Part shown: in pieces, positions 1-8,472 of the stretch
How positions within the stretch are numbered: the first letter of the stretch is position 1
Layout: each line of letters opens with the position of its first letter
Source: Neomoorella thermoacetica
GTDB taxonomy: Bacteria; Bacillota; DSM-521; Neomoorellales; Neomoorellaceae
Reading direction: 5' to 3'
DNA: 64,000 bases
NCBI RefSeq assembly: GCF_001875325.1
Contig: NZ_MDDC01000016.1
Span: forward strand, 1 to 64,000
Made by a program: the position numbers and the translations under genes
Notes under the pieces: generated by a model
The model's input: the letters and a program-made list of their open reading frames with translations, nothing else
Told to the model about the DNA's origin: nothing
Databases searched by the model: none

Positions 1-224
1 TAAAAACTACCTCAAATTTTATAACGAACAACGCCTCCACCAATCCCTGGGCTATTGTACACCGGCTCAAATTTACTATCAGGCAGCCGATTCCCAGGAA
101 CTAGTATCCATATCTGGAAACTAAACAAGCCATATCAAGATAGCCAATTTCCAAATATAACCTTATCGAAACATCTGTTTGTAGCTTAAAATTTTTCATT
201 TTGTGTCTTGACATCGGGGTCCAC
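1..224 (+). mobile_element. IS3-family insertion sequence, right end (partial)
   Basis: The element enters from beyond the left edge. It carries the end of an OrfB-type transposase and closes with a terminal inverted repeat at about 204-223, which ends in CGGGGTCCA and resembles IS3/IS150-group ends. Directly after 224 the reading frame of a group II intron reverse transcriptase begins (opposite strand), so the IS appears to sit inside the intron. Seen: transposase tail and the abrupt change in RT sequence at about 224. Inferred: the exact boundary and the family subgroup. Confidence 0.7.
2..124 (+). CDS. IS3-family transposase OrfB, C-terminal fragment
   Basis: Forty codons in frame up to TAA at 122-124. 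The peptide contains FYNEQRLHQSLGY followed by TPAQIYY, the conserved end of the rve integrase core of IS3-family OrfB, which carries the last part of the DDE catalytic domain. The 5' part lies outside the window, so integrity of the enzyme cannot be judged. It belongs to the IS whose right end is at about 224. Confidence 0.75.
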   Translation, partial: KNYLKFYNEQRLHQSLGYCTPAQIYYQAADSQELVSISGN

Positions 225-1052
225 CTTATCCTCCCGCCGGTCATCATCCTTGCAGTAGACGATGCGGGTCTTCTCCGGATGGAGTTCCAAGCCGCATTCT
301 GCCAACCGTTTCTTCAGGCTTTCGTACAGTTTTTCCGCGCCCTCTTTGCTGCGACAATGCGCTACAGCGTCATCGGCATAACGCGCGAACGGCTTGTCGG
401 GGTGATTCCGGGCCATCCACACGTCGAACGCATAGTGAAGAAACAGATTGGCCAGTATCGGGCTGATGACGCCTCCTTGCGGGGTGCTTTTAGTCCGCTC
501 CCTGACCGTGCCATCGGGCATCTGAAAGGGTGCTTTGAGCCATCTCTGGATATAGAGGATAACCCAGGGGTTGGCGGTATGTTTACGGACCGCCTTCATC
601 AACAATTCGTGGTCAATGTTGTCAAACAAACCCTTGATATCGAACTCCAGCACCCAGTCGTACTTCCAGCAGCGCTGCCGGGTTACGGCAAGGGCATCGG
701 CGGCCGATTTGCCCGGCCGGTAGCCGTAGGAGTCCGGGTGGAAGTGGGGTTCTACCGTCGGCTCAAAATAGATCTTGACGACCATCTGCGCTACCCGGTC
801 CGCCACCGTGGGCACTCCGAGAATGCGCTTCCCTCCGTTCTTCTTGGGGATTTCTACCGCTTTCACGGGCGGAGGGAAATAGCTGCCGGAAGACATTCGA
901 TTCCAGATCTTGTAGAGGTTGTTTTTCAAGTTCGCCTCGAATGCTTCCAGGCTTTCGTCGTCTATTCCGGCCGCTCCTTTGTTCGTTTTTACTCTTTGGA
1001 ATGCTTCCAGCACTACATGCTTGGAGATTTCGTACGGCTTCGTTTTGTCCAT
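186..1052 (-). pseudogene. ltrA: Group II intron reverse transcriptase/maturase, truncated
   Basis: The N-terminal and palm parts of a group II intron-encoded protein are present: PKKNGGKRILGVPT, DIKGLFDNIDH, TPQGGVISPILANLF and the catalytic YADD motif. The start is the ATG at 1052, preceded by GGGAGGAG; an upstream in-frame extension to 1097 lacks a ribosome site. After the motif KTRIVYCKDDDRRED (about 228) the family sequence stops, and about a dozen codons of IS3 end sequence lead to the stop. The maturase (X) and endonuclease domains are missing. At 288 codons it is well short of the usual 420-600, and it is probably inactive. Confidence 0.85.
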
Positions 1053-1590
1053 TGGCTCCTCCCTTGCGGTTGACCTTTGTTCAAAACAGGATAACACAGC
1101 CCCTTCGCTCTGCTCCCATTACGGAGCTTCTTCACTACTACGGGCTGTTCCGCCCCTGCACTCCGCATTGGTACTTTCGTCCTTGCGGGTCCTCCGCTTG
1201 GAGTTTTCCCTTGGCATCGGAGAGCAGGTTCCCACGTTCTTAACCGCAGCCTGTGCCACGTTCACGCCGCCTTAATGCCGGCCACCACCTGGACGGTAAA
1301 CAGGTTTCCTCCAGATTTATCCCGGGCTAACGACTACCTCCCGGTTTTGATGGCGTCCCTACGCTTTCGACACTTTATCAGCGGTTCACGGGTGTTCGTC
1401 TCCATTGGCACTCACCTGACGAAGTCCTGCTTCGCCTTTTCCGTAACGCTCACTACCATGGCTTTTGACCACAGCAGCTTACGGTGGTTTGGAGCCTCCA
1501 CCTGTATGGCGGCTCCGAGGGGCCTTCCCTCATCTGGCGGTTAAGCACAGCGTTCGGGTTCTTAGCTAACCCTGCACCTTCGTGGCGCAC
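225..1590 (-). mobile_element. Group II intron, 5' part, inserted in CRISPR spacer and cut by an IS
   Basis: Reading the minus strand from 1590, the sequence opens with GTGCGCC, the conserved 5' end of bacterial group II introns. It continues through about 540 bases of non-coding ribozyme sequence to the reverse transcriptase gene. The 5' exon is 13 nt of CRISPR spacer followed directly by a full repeat (1604-1640). Domains V and VI and the 3' splice site are not in the window. Seen: 5' motif, RT gene, adjacency to the repeat. Inferred: domain layout, since no folding was computed. Confidence 0.75.
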
Positions 1591-1603
1591 TATCGTCGGC
1601 GAA

Positions 1604-3650
1604 GCTTCAACGTTGCCGCCTCCATAAAGGCGGTTAGAACGCGTCTGTCATGGACCAGTATGTAAGCCAGACCGTGCTTCAACGTTGCCGCCTCCATAAA
1701 GGCGGTTAGAACTTAATATAATCGGGCCATCGGTCAATGCCAGCTATGCTTCAACGTTGCCGCCTCCATAAAGGCGGTTAGAACGCCGCTAAGAGTGTAT
1801 TTCTCAAGCGGTATATCTGCTTCAACGTTGCCGCCTCCATAAAGGCGGTTAGAACGCCGGTGCTGACTAATTCTTGCCCTTTGGTATCGCGCTTCAACGT
1901 TGCCGCCTCCATAAAGGCGGTTAGAACTTGACACAGGCCTCACAGGCGATACACCGGCCGGGCTTCAACGTTGCCGCCTCCATAAAGGCGGTTAGAACCT
2001 GCCCGTTCCAGGTCCAGGGCTTCCAAATTATCGTGCTTCAACGTTGCCGCCTCCATAAAGGCGGTTAGAACTCTACGGTCGTCGGCAACGTGACCATCGA
2101 GTGGACGCTTCAACGTTGCCGCCTCCATAAAGGCGGTTAGAACGAACATATAGAGCATTACGCGGCCATAGTCCGGCAGCTTCAACGTTGCCGCCTCCAT
2201 AAAGGCGGTTAGAACGTTACAAAATGTTAAATGTTATAACGAATGGCTTGCTTCAACGTTGCCGCCTCCATAAAGGCGGTTAGAACAAACGCTTTGCATC
2301 TCGGCTGCGGTATATTGCGTGCTTCAACGTTGCCGCCTCCATAAAGGCGGTTAGAACGCATCGGTCTTAGCACTCTTATGCGGACCACCTATGCTTCAAC
2401 GTTGCCGCCTCCATAAAGGCGGTTAGAACTGCACACCAACCTTACCACCATCACCCTTTACCCGGCTTCAACGTTGCCGCCTCCATAAAGGCGGTTAGAA
2501 CCCGCACTCTCTGGATCATAATAGCCGTCCGCTCTACGCTTCAACGTTGCCGCCTCCATAAAGGCGGTTAGAACGCATTTCCAAATCTTACTTATTGTGT
2601 CCGCGCTATGCTTCAACGTTGCCGCCTCCATAAAGGCGGTTAGAACAAGCAGGTATGCTCTTATTCTAACGGGCTTCATAGGCTTCAACGTTGCCGCCTC
2701 CATAAAGGCGGTTAGAACAATTTTATGACTGGTCTATGAGTAATGGTTATAATGCTTCAACGTTGCCGCCTCCATAAAGGCGGTTAGAACGACGCACTCA
2801 TTGGCTATGTAGATGTGATTGCGGGCTTCAACGTTGCCGCCTCCATAAAGGCGGTTAGAACCAAAAAACGAAGTTTCGTTCCCTGGCTACGCCAAGCTTC
2901 AACGTTGCCGCCTCCATAAAGGCGGTTAGAACACCGTGTTGGCCGAGCAGCAGATTACCAATGAGCAGGCTTCAACGTTGCCGCCTCCATAAAGGCGGTT
3001 AGAACGCCTATCAATGGCTGCTGTTCGGCCGCGACAGCCAGCTTCAACGTTGCCGCCTCCATAAAGGCGGTTAGAACCATCATGGTCAGCGCCGATCTGC
3101 TGGTACATGATGCTTCAACGTTGCCGCCTCCATAAAGGCGGTTAGAACGGCAGCTAAGGGGCCGGGCGTAGTTGGTGCCAGGGCTTCAACGTTGCCGCCT
3201 CCATAAAGGCGGTTAGAACTTCTTGCTCTGCGTTGCTCTATTGACTTATTGGCGCTTCAACGTTGCCGCCTCCATAAAGGCGGTTAGAACGCCCTTATTT
3301 GGCGGTGATTTAAATGCCTTTAATTGCTTCAACGTTGCCGCCTCCATAAAGGCGGTTAGAACGTGGACTGGACCAGCTTCAGGATGCTAATATCGGGGCT
3401 TCAACGTTGCCGCCTCCATAAAGGCGGTTAGAACATCGTTTTCCGGCTTAAGTGTACCGGGTGGTTTTGGCTTCAACGTTGCCGCCTCCATAAAGGCGGT
3501 TAGAACACTTTTCTACACCGGGACAGAACTGGGCGAAGAATGCTTCAACGTTGCCGCCTCCATAAAGGCGGTTAGAACACGGCTGCCAGGGATGCCCGCA
3601 TCTGGTGTTGGTGGCTTCAACGTTGCCGCCTCCATAAAGGCGGTTAGAAC
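1604..3650 (-). CRISPR. CRISPR array, 29 identical 37-nt repeats, 28 spacers
   Basis: The repeats begin at 1604, 1676, 1748, 1819, 1891, 1962, 2035 and so on to 3614, every 71-73 nt. I saw no base difference among the 29 copies. Spacers are 34-36 nt. In the minus-strand (transcript) orientation the repeat starts GTTCTAACCGCC, has a CCGCCT/AGGCGG stem with a 6-nt loop, and ends GTTGAAGC, like an 8-nt crRNA 5' handle. This orientation puts the leader next to the cas genes. At the distal end a 13-nt spacer stub is interrupted by a group II intron. Apparent ORFs inside the array are artefacts of the repeat. Confidence 0.98.
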
Positions 3651-3848
3651 TCTGGCCTTGCTATCTCCTGCAAGGCAAGCATTTCAGAAGGTATTTTCGC
3701 GAATCCAGTTTTCATCTTGTAAGTTGCAGGTAAAATTTATAAAAAAAGCCTGGGAAGCCTTGTTAATGCTGAAGCGCGAATCCCCCCATAAAAACGGCAT
3801 CGCTGGATGTTCGCGATGGTAAAATAAATCCAACTGTCATTCTATCTA
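3651..3848 (-). promoter_or_regulatory. Probable CRISPR leader
   Basis: This non-coding stretch lies between the stop of the last cas gene (3849) and the first repeat in transcript orientation (3650). It is more AT-rich than its surroundings and contains a TATAAA hexamer on the minus strand at about 3737-3742, suitable as a -10 element. Leader function is inferred from position and from the direction of the repeat handle; no leader motif was matched. Confidence 0.6.
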
Positions 3849-4892
3849 CTATAATACAACAACAGGTGTGGCAACGCTCCTGTATTCCCCCTTACCAACC
3901 CTGTACTGGGCGACCTCATAGATACCGGTAATGCCATACTGGCCAAATTGTTCCAGAGCGAGATTTTCGGCCACAACGAGATGCAAAAGGCTTCTTAAAA
4001 CCGGCAAGCTTATAGGATAGTGCCACACAGGAAAACGAAAAACAACATCCCCGTTTCTCACGACAACGCCGGGAAGTACTATATCACGGCCGCTCCGGGT
4101 AAGGTACGTTACATAGAGTGGAAGGGATTCAAAGGCCAGCCACTCCCCTATTGCTTCGGTGGGCAATTTTTTACCCGAAGCCTCATAGCTGATGTACGCG
4201 TCTTCTTGAACAATAGCGGGATGAAACCGGAAGGATTTGACCCTGTCGAGAAAAGACCAGTGTCCACCGAAAAGGGAATCGCCAAGTTTTTGCGGGTTTT
4301 TCTTTGCCTCCTTTTCTAAATAATCTAGTACACTTTTATAGGTGCCAAAAGGATCAACTTGTCCAGCATAGGTTAAAAGCGGCGTATCCTTAAATTTTTT
4401 CTCTCCCTTTCTCCCAATTATCCATCGTCCCAGGGCAAAAAGGGCGTATAGAGGGGCATAAGAATCTGTCTTAAGAGCACTAAAGAGCCTGTCGTAGACC
4501 CCCTGCCTCTCCCTTTTTGATATTTCTTTAATCTCCTCGGGAATTTGCAAATTATGAGGAGGCCTGGTGGTGAACAAACTCAGGGGGTATTTTGCGCGCC
4601 GCTCAAGAACCTGATGCAACGCCTGGAGAAAGTTTGCCCGGCAGTCCGGGGGTAAAGCCTCGCCACGAAAGACGAGAACAGCGTAATGATCCCTTCGCCA
4701 GGAATCCTTTTCCCATTTCAAAAACACTTTAAGCTTAGAATTTGCACCGGGGGACGTACCAGCATTCAAAAAAGGGGGACCCTGGAACTCCGGTTCTTCG
4801 GTGGCGATGCGCAAGAGCCCGTACGCCGCCATGGCGCTCATGGGAGCGTCTGCAAGGCGAAGGGAAGTGAATCGAAGTTCACAATCGCCCAT
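3849..4892 (-). CDS. Type I-G CRISPR protein, Csb3/Cas8u-like
   Basis: This is the last gene of the cas operon, about 347 residues. The start is taken at the second ATG (4892), 7 nt after GGGAGG; the first ATG (4898) overlaps the cas3 stop as ATGA. It has no enzymatic motif I recognise. Position and size fit the Csb3/Cas8-like large-subunit component of type I-U/I-G Cascade that completes csb1-csb2-cas3 sets. The family call comes mainly from context. It could also be a Csx17-like variant, although those are usually longer. Confidence 0.6.
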   Translation of the reverse strand: MGDCELRFTSLRLADAPMSAMAAYGLLRIATEEPEFQGPPFLNAGTSPGANSKLKVFLKWEKDSWRRDHYAVLVFRGEALPPDCRANFLQALHQVLERRAKYPLSLFTTRPPHNLQIPEEIKEISKRERQGVYDRLFSALKTDSYAPLYALFALGRWIIGRKGEKKFKDTPLLTYAGQVDPFGTYKSVLDYLEKEAKKNPQKLGDSLFGGHWSFLDRVKSFRFHPAIVQEDAYISYEASGKKLPTEAIGEWLAFESLPLYVTYLTRSGRDIVLPGVVVRNGDVVFRFPVWHYPISLPVLRSLLHLVVAENLALEQFGQYGITGIYEVAQYRVGKGEYRSVATPVVVL

Positions 4893-4894
4893 TG

Positions 4895-7800
4895 TCATGC
4901 CTCCCGTTTTCGTTCAAAGATTTCATCCTTTCTGGATGCCCGCCAGTCAGCCAGGCGCAAAATCACCTCCAGGTAAGCCAGGCCGTAACAGCCGTAACGC
5001 TCAAGGTGCTCAAAGAAGCGTTCCGGCCACCCAGACTTGAGGGAAGTTGCTTCGGCCAGGTCTGCAAAAAATCCGGGCCCGAAGCTTATAACTTCGGAAT
5101 CAAAGAGCCGGGCATCAACAGGCTGCCAGGGCTCTTTCGCACCCCAGCGAAGGGGCGGAAAGAAGGGGCGGCCGTGGCCGTGGTGCGTGCCGATAAGGTA
5201 GAAGACAAGCTCCCGAACTGCATCAGTTTCCCGGTCAAGAGCCGTAAAGGAAGCAGGGGATGAGAGGAGAACGACGGACGTGTATTCGTGGCGCTTGCCG
5301 AAGGGATAGTCCACTTTACGATAGAATCTTTCCCGTTCCCTGGAGTTGCGCGTAGCTTTCCCTGATTTTGCCAGGGAGACTGCCGTGGCGCTTATCTCCA
5401 CTTCCCCGTAAAGGATCTTTTGCAGGCGCGGGTCTAATTTCCCCAGGTCGTGGTAACGGGCCGCAAGGGGCAGCGCCCGGCTAAGATGCGTACCCCATCC
5501 TTTGAGCATGTTTATCTTCAGATCCTCGACGTAGCGCGTCACCAGTTTTTCTACGTCCGCAAGGTGCTTTTCCAGCTCAACCTCCCGTACCACCCCCGCT
5601 TCTTCATCCGTTCCGTCGAAGCTTTCGCTTTCATATCCCGAGGAATCAGGATGATAATCTTCCGCATAAACGGCAAAAAGGATACCCCGTGGAACTTCCT
5701 CTTCACCTACGCCAGCATCGAGAAAAGGATGCAGGGCCACGCCCCCGGATTGTTCCTTGAGAAAACCGGCGAGTTCCCTGAACTCTAAAACGGCACTCTC
5801 TTCCCGGGCGAGGGTCTCCAAGAATGCGGCAAGGCTCCGGGCAAGCGCCTCAACCCCGGTTGTCTCTCCGGAGACGCCGGGAGGCTTGCCGAAAGCTTTA
5901 GGGGCCTCTTGACCGTTAATAGGTCTTACGTCTTTAATGCGTACCTTCTTCAATTCGTCGGTTGAAAGATGTTCCAGGGAGCCCACAAGTTGCCGCAGTT
6001 CGTAGACAAGGGCGCGCCTGGCCTCTTCGTCCGTTACGTAGCGCTCGATGTGGCGCGTTGTAAGGGGGAGATATATCGTCCCGGGAATGTTATCCACTCC
6101 CTGGCGGATGCCTGCTGCGTACACAGCCGTGTACCTGGAAAGCGTCTCTCTCCCTCCTTTGCCCCGCAGGATACGGGGAGGGCGCCAGCCAAAAGCGTCA
6201 ACCCCACCATAAGAGGCAGGTACGACGACAACATCACCCGGTTTGAGAAGGACACGTCCAGGTCGTCCGGATGAAGCGGGCGCTTCCCTTTGAGAAAGCA
6301 GGACGTTTAAATCTTCGGCGCCAGGACGCCAGAGGTACGCCGGACGCAAGCCCGAAATCCGGGGTGTATCCGTCGCAGCACCGCCTTCCACATCACCGGT
6401 GTCGGCCCATTCCCGCCGCAGCCATTTTAATGCCGTATAAAAAGGCAAAGGTAGCATCTCGTAGGCCATAGGCGGCATGAATGAGAAATAATCTTTGAGC
6501 CGGCTCAGCTTTTCTGGCGACGCATCGTCCAGGTCTTCCTCATGCAGATCTTCGCGCCAGACGATATAGACATCCAGAGGGCGGCTTTCGTACCCGTGGA
6601 GGTAGGGGGGAATGTCGGGTTCTACCCCGGCGCAGCTTGTCTGGACAAGGCGTTCGATCTCTACACGGGTAAGGGGCGGGGCTTCACCCGGCGCTGGCAA
6701 AGGCAACTCCGGTTCTATGGCACGCAACACCCGGTGAGAGACGTCATACCATTTCCCCCGGGTTTTGTCTGCCTTTTTCTTCCCCCGTTGTTTCCGTTTT
6801 TGCACCCCTGCCCCTTCCTCAACGAGGCTTTCAACAGACGGAAGACTCTGAAGGACCTGCATACATTTTTCAATATCTTCTTCTTTGTATGGATAAGGCC
6901 GGTAGCTCTTGCCCTTCGGCACCACCACAATGCAACGGGGAAAGTTGTCCCCGTCATATCTCCCGTCGCGGTTTAAACGGCCCAACCGCTGAATAAGGGC
7001 GTCGCAGGGTGCCACTTCCGTCACCATGGCTGCAAAGGATAGATCCACGCCGACCTCAATGGTCTGGGTCGCCACGACAACCCGAGGAAAACGGCTTTTG
7101 TCTTCTAAAAGCCGTTTGTTGAGCCTTTCGCGGTCAAAGGGTCGCACCCGGCCCGTCAGGAGCAAGATATCGTTGCGCGTGATATCTTCATCCGCCAAAA
7201 TCCCGGCCTGCTCTTCCCCGCCGGGTGTTTCCTCTCCTGCCGTTGCCTCGGCGAGGTCATCTTCGCCGCTAGACCGGAGGTACCGCCTGAGCTTATCGAA
7301 GACGAGCCTTGCCGTGGCCACGCGGTTGGCAATGACGGCAATGGGCTCCTCAACCTGTTGCAGAAGTTCACGGGCTTCTTCGGCCAATGTTTCGGCAATC
7401 TCTTTTACCGCTTCAAAGTCCTGCCCGTCGCTGACAGGCACAGAAGCCCTTTGAGCCGGGGCATCACCGGATTCTCCCTCTAGCTCACCCCGGGTCTCAT
7501 AGGTAAGGTCGGCTCCTTCCTCCCCTTCGCCAGTTTCCTCTGTCTCTATGGACCCGCCGCTCTCTGTCGGCGCAACCGGCGCACCCAGCTTCCCGCCCAG
7601 CTTCCTCTCCACAATGCGCACATAGCGTTGCGCATCGAGGCGTTTTTTTAGTCGCTCCTCTTCCCAATCCTCTTCGGTAAGCTCGAAGATACTCCCTGGG
7701 TCAATGGTGCCTGTTTCAGGAAGCGTCCCGCTCATGATCACCGGGTGAAGAGGAAGAAGGCCGGCCGCAACGAGGGGCTCCCTTTGCAGAAACTCGCGCA

Positions 7801-8458
7801 GGCGTTTGAGCGTCCGGGCAAAAGGCCAGGAAAGGTGAACTTCGTCCAGGAAGTAGACGGCGTCGATGGCAGCAAGCCCTGCCTGGACCGGCCACTGCCG
7901 CGGGCTGGTACCATAACCGCGGAAAAGGAGCCGCGAACCGATCTGATCGACTGTTGCAAGCACTATTGTCGGCTGGTTCGGTTCGCTTATCCACGGCAGG
8001 CGACTGTACAGACCGCCGCGCAGCTTGAGGACATCCAGGGGTTTTTCCCCGCCCCAGGCAAGAAGGGCAGCCTTGACGCGGCCCAAAATGCTCCCGTCGT
8101 TTTCGTCAGCGTTGTTGATAGCCTCCATGATCCCTAACGCCAGGCGTTCCGCCTGGTCGACAATTAACCTCCGGTCCACGACATAAAAGAGCCTTAAACC
8201 GGTCTTCCTCTCGGTCACCGGTCTGCCGGCTTCGAGGGCGAGAAGAAAGATGGAGATAAGGAGGACGGAAGTTTTCCCCGTTCCGGTGGGCAGTTTCAAT
8301 GCTTCCGGCCAGCCTTCCTGAAGGACCCTTGACAAAAGGCGCTTTTGCCACGGGTAGGGAGAATGTCTCTCCCCGGAAACCCCTGCCATTATTTCGGCGA
8401 AAAAGGCCTCAAAATCCCCGGGACTGAGCCCGACGGCAGCTGTAATCTCTCTGGTCAT
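4895..8458 (-). CDS. cas3: Cas3 helicase-nuclease with C-terminal HD domain (type I-G)
   Basis: A protein of about 1187 residues. The SF2 helicase comes first: Walker A KLPTGTGKT near residue 58, DEVH box (DEVHL), and motif VI QRLGRLNRDG. The HD nuclease is at the C-terminus: YHDLGK near 1003, GTHHGHG near 1090, and RLADWR near the end. This reversed order (helicase then HD) is typical of type I-U/I-G Cas3. It would unwind and degrade DNA bound by Cascade. An acidic, low-complexity insert lies around residues 280-350. The start at 8458 follows AAGGAGGG; a start at 8485 would overlap csb2 without a ribosome site. It overlaps csb3 by 4 nt or so. Confidence 0.9.
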   Translation of the reverse strand: MTREITAAVGLSPGDFEAFFAEIMAGVSGERHSPYPWQKRLLSRVLQEGWPEALKLPTGTGKTSVLLISIFLLALEAGRPVTERKTGLRLFYVVDRRLIVDQAERLALGIMEAINNADENDGSILGRVKAALLAWGGEKPLDVLKLRGGLYSRLPWISEPNQPTIVLATVDQIGSRLLFRGYGTSPRQWPVQAGLAAIDAVYFLDEVHLSWPFARTLKRLREFLQREPLVAAGLLPLHPVIMSGTLPETGTIDPGSIFELTEEDWEEERLKKRLDAQRYVRIVERKLGGKLGAPVAPTESGGSIETEETGEGEEGADLTYETRGELEGESGDAPAQRASVPVSDGQDFEAVKEIAETLAEEARELLQQVEEPIAVIANRVATARLVFDKLRRYLRSSGEDDLAEATAGEETPGGEEQAGILADEDITRNDILLLTGRVRPFDRERLNKRLLEDKSRFPRVVVATQTIEVGVDLSFAAMVTEVAPCDALIQRLGRLNRDGRYDGDNFPRCIVVVPKGKSYRPYPYKEEDIEKCMQVLQSLPSVESLVEEGAGVQKRKQRGKKKADKTRGKWYDVSHRVLRAIEPELPLPAPGEAPPLTRVEIERLVQTSCAGVEPDIPPYLHGYESRPLDVYIVWREDLHEEDLDDASPEKLSRLKDYFSFMPPMAYEMLPLPFYTALKWLRREWADTGDVEGGAATDTPRISGLRPAYLWRPGAEDLNVLLSQREAPASSGRPGRVLLKPGDVVVVPASYGGVDAFGWRPPRILRGKGGRETLSRYTAVYAAGIRQGVDNIPGTIYLPLTTRHIERYVTDEEARRALVYELRQLVGSLEHLSTDELKKVRIKDVRPINGQEAPKAFGKPPGVSGETTGVEALARSLAAFLETLAREESAVLEFRELAGFLKEQSGGVALHPFLDAGVGEEEVPRGILFAVYAEDYHPDSSGYESESFDGTDEEAGVVREVELEKHLADVEKLVTRYVEDLKINMLKGWGTHLSRALPLAARYHDLGKLDPRLQKILYGEVEISATAVSLAKSGKATRNSRERERFYRKVDYPFGKRHEYTSVVLLSSPASFTALDRETDAVRELVFYLIGTHHGHGRPFFPPLRWGAKEPWQPVDARLFDSEVISFGPGFFADLAEATSLKSGWPERFFEHLERYGCYGLAYLEVILRLADWRASRKDEIFERKREA

Positions 8459-8472
8459 CCTGTGCCCTCCTT

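Noticed and set aside
201-1073. Plus-strand 290-codon ORF opposite the group II intron RT
   Set aside because: Shadow of the RT gene, whose own frame has catalytic motifs; no ribosome site or family features on the plus strand.
1734-3108. Minus-strand ORFs with repeated SNRLYGGGNVEA / LTAFMEAATLK units
   Set aside because: They are translations of the CRISPR repeat in different frames, joined through spacers; no ribosome sites and no protein-like spacer parts.
1604-3650. Self-targeting spacer against a gene in this window
   Set aside because: I compared several spacers by eye with nearby genes and saw no convincing protospacer; a full search was not possible.
7026-7454. Plus-strand Ser/Arg-rich ORF inside cas3
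   Set aside because: Low-complexity reading of the opposite strand of a GC-rich gene; composition is an artefact.
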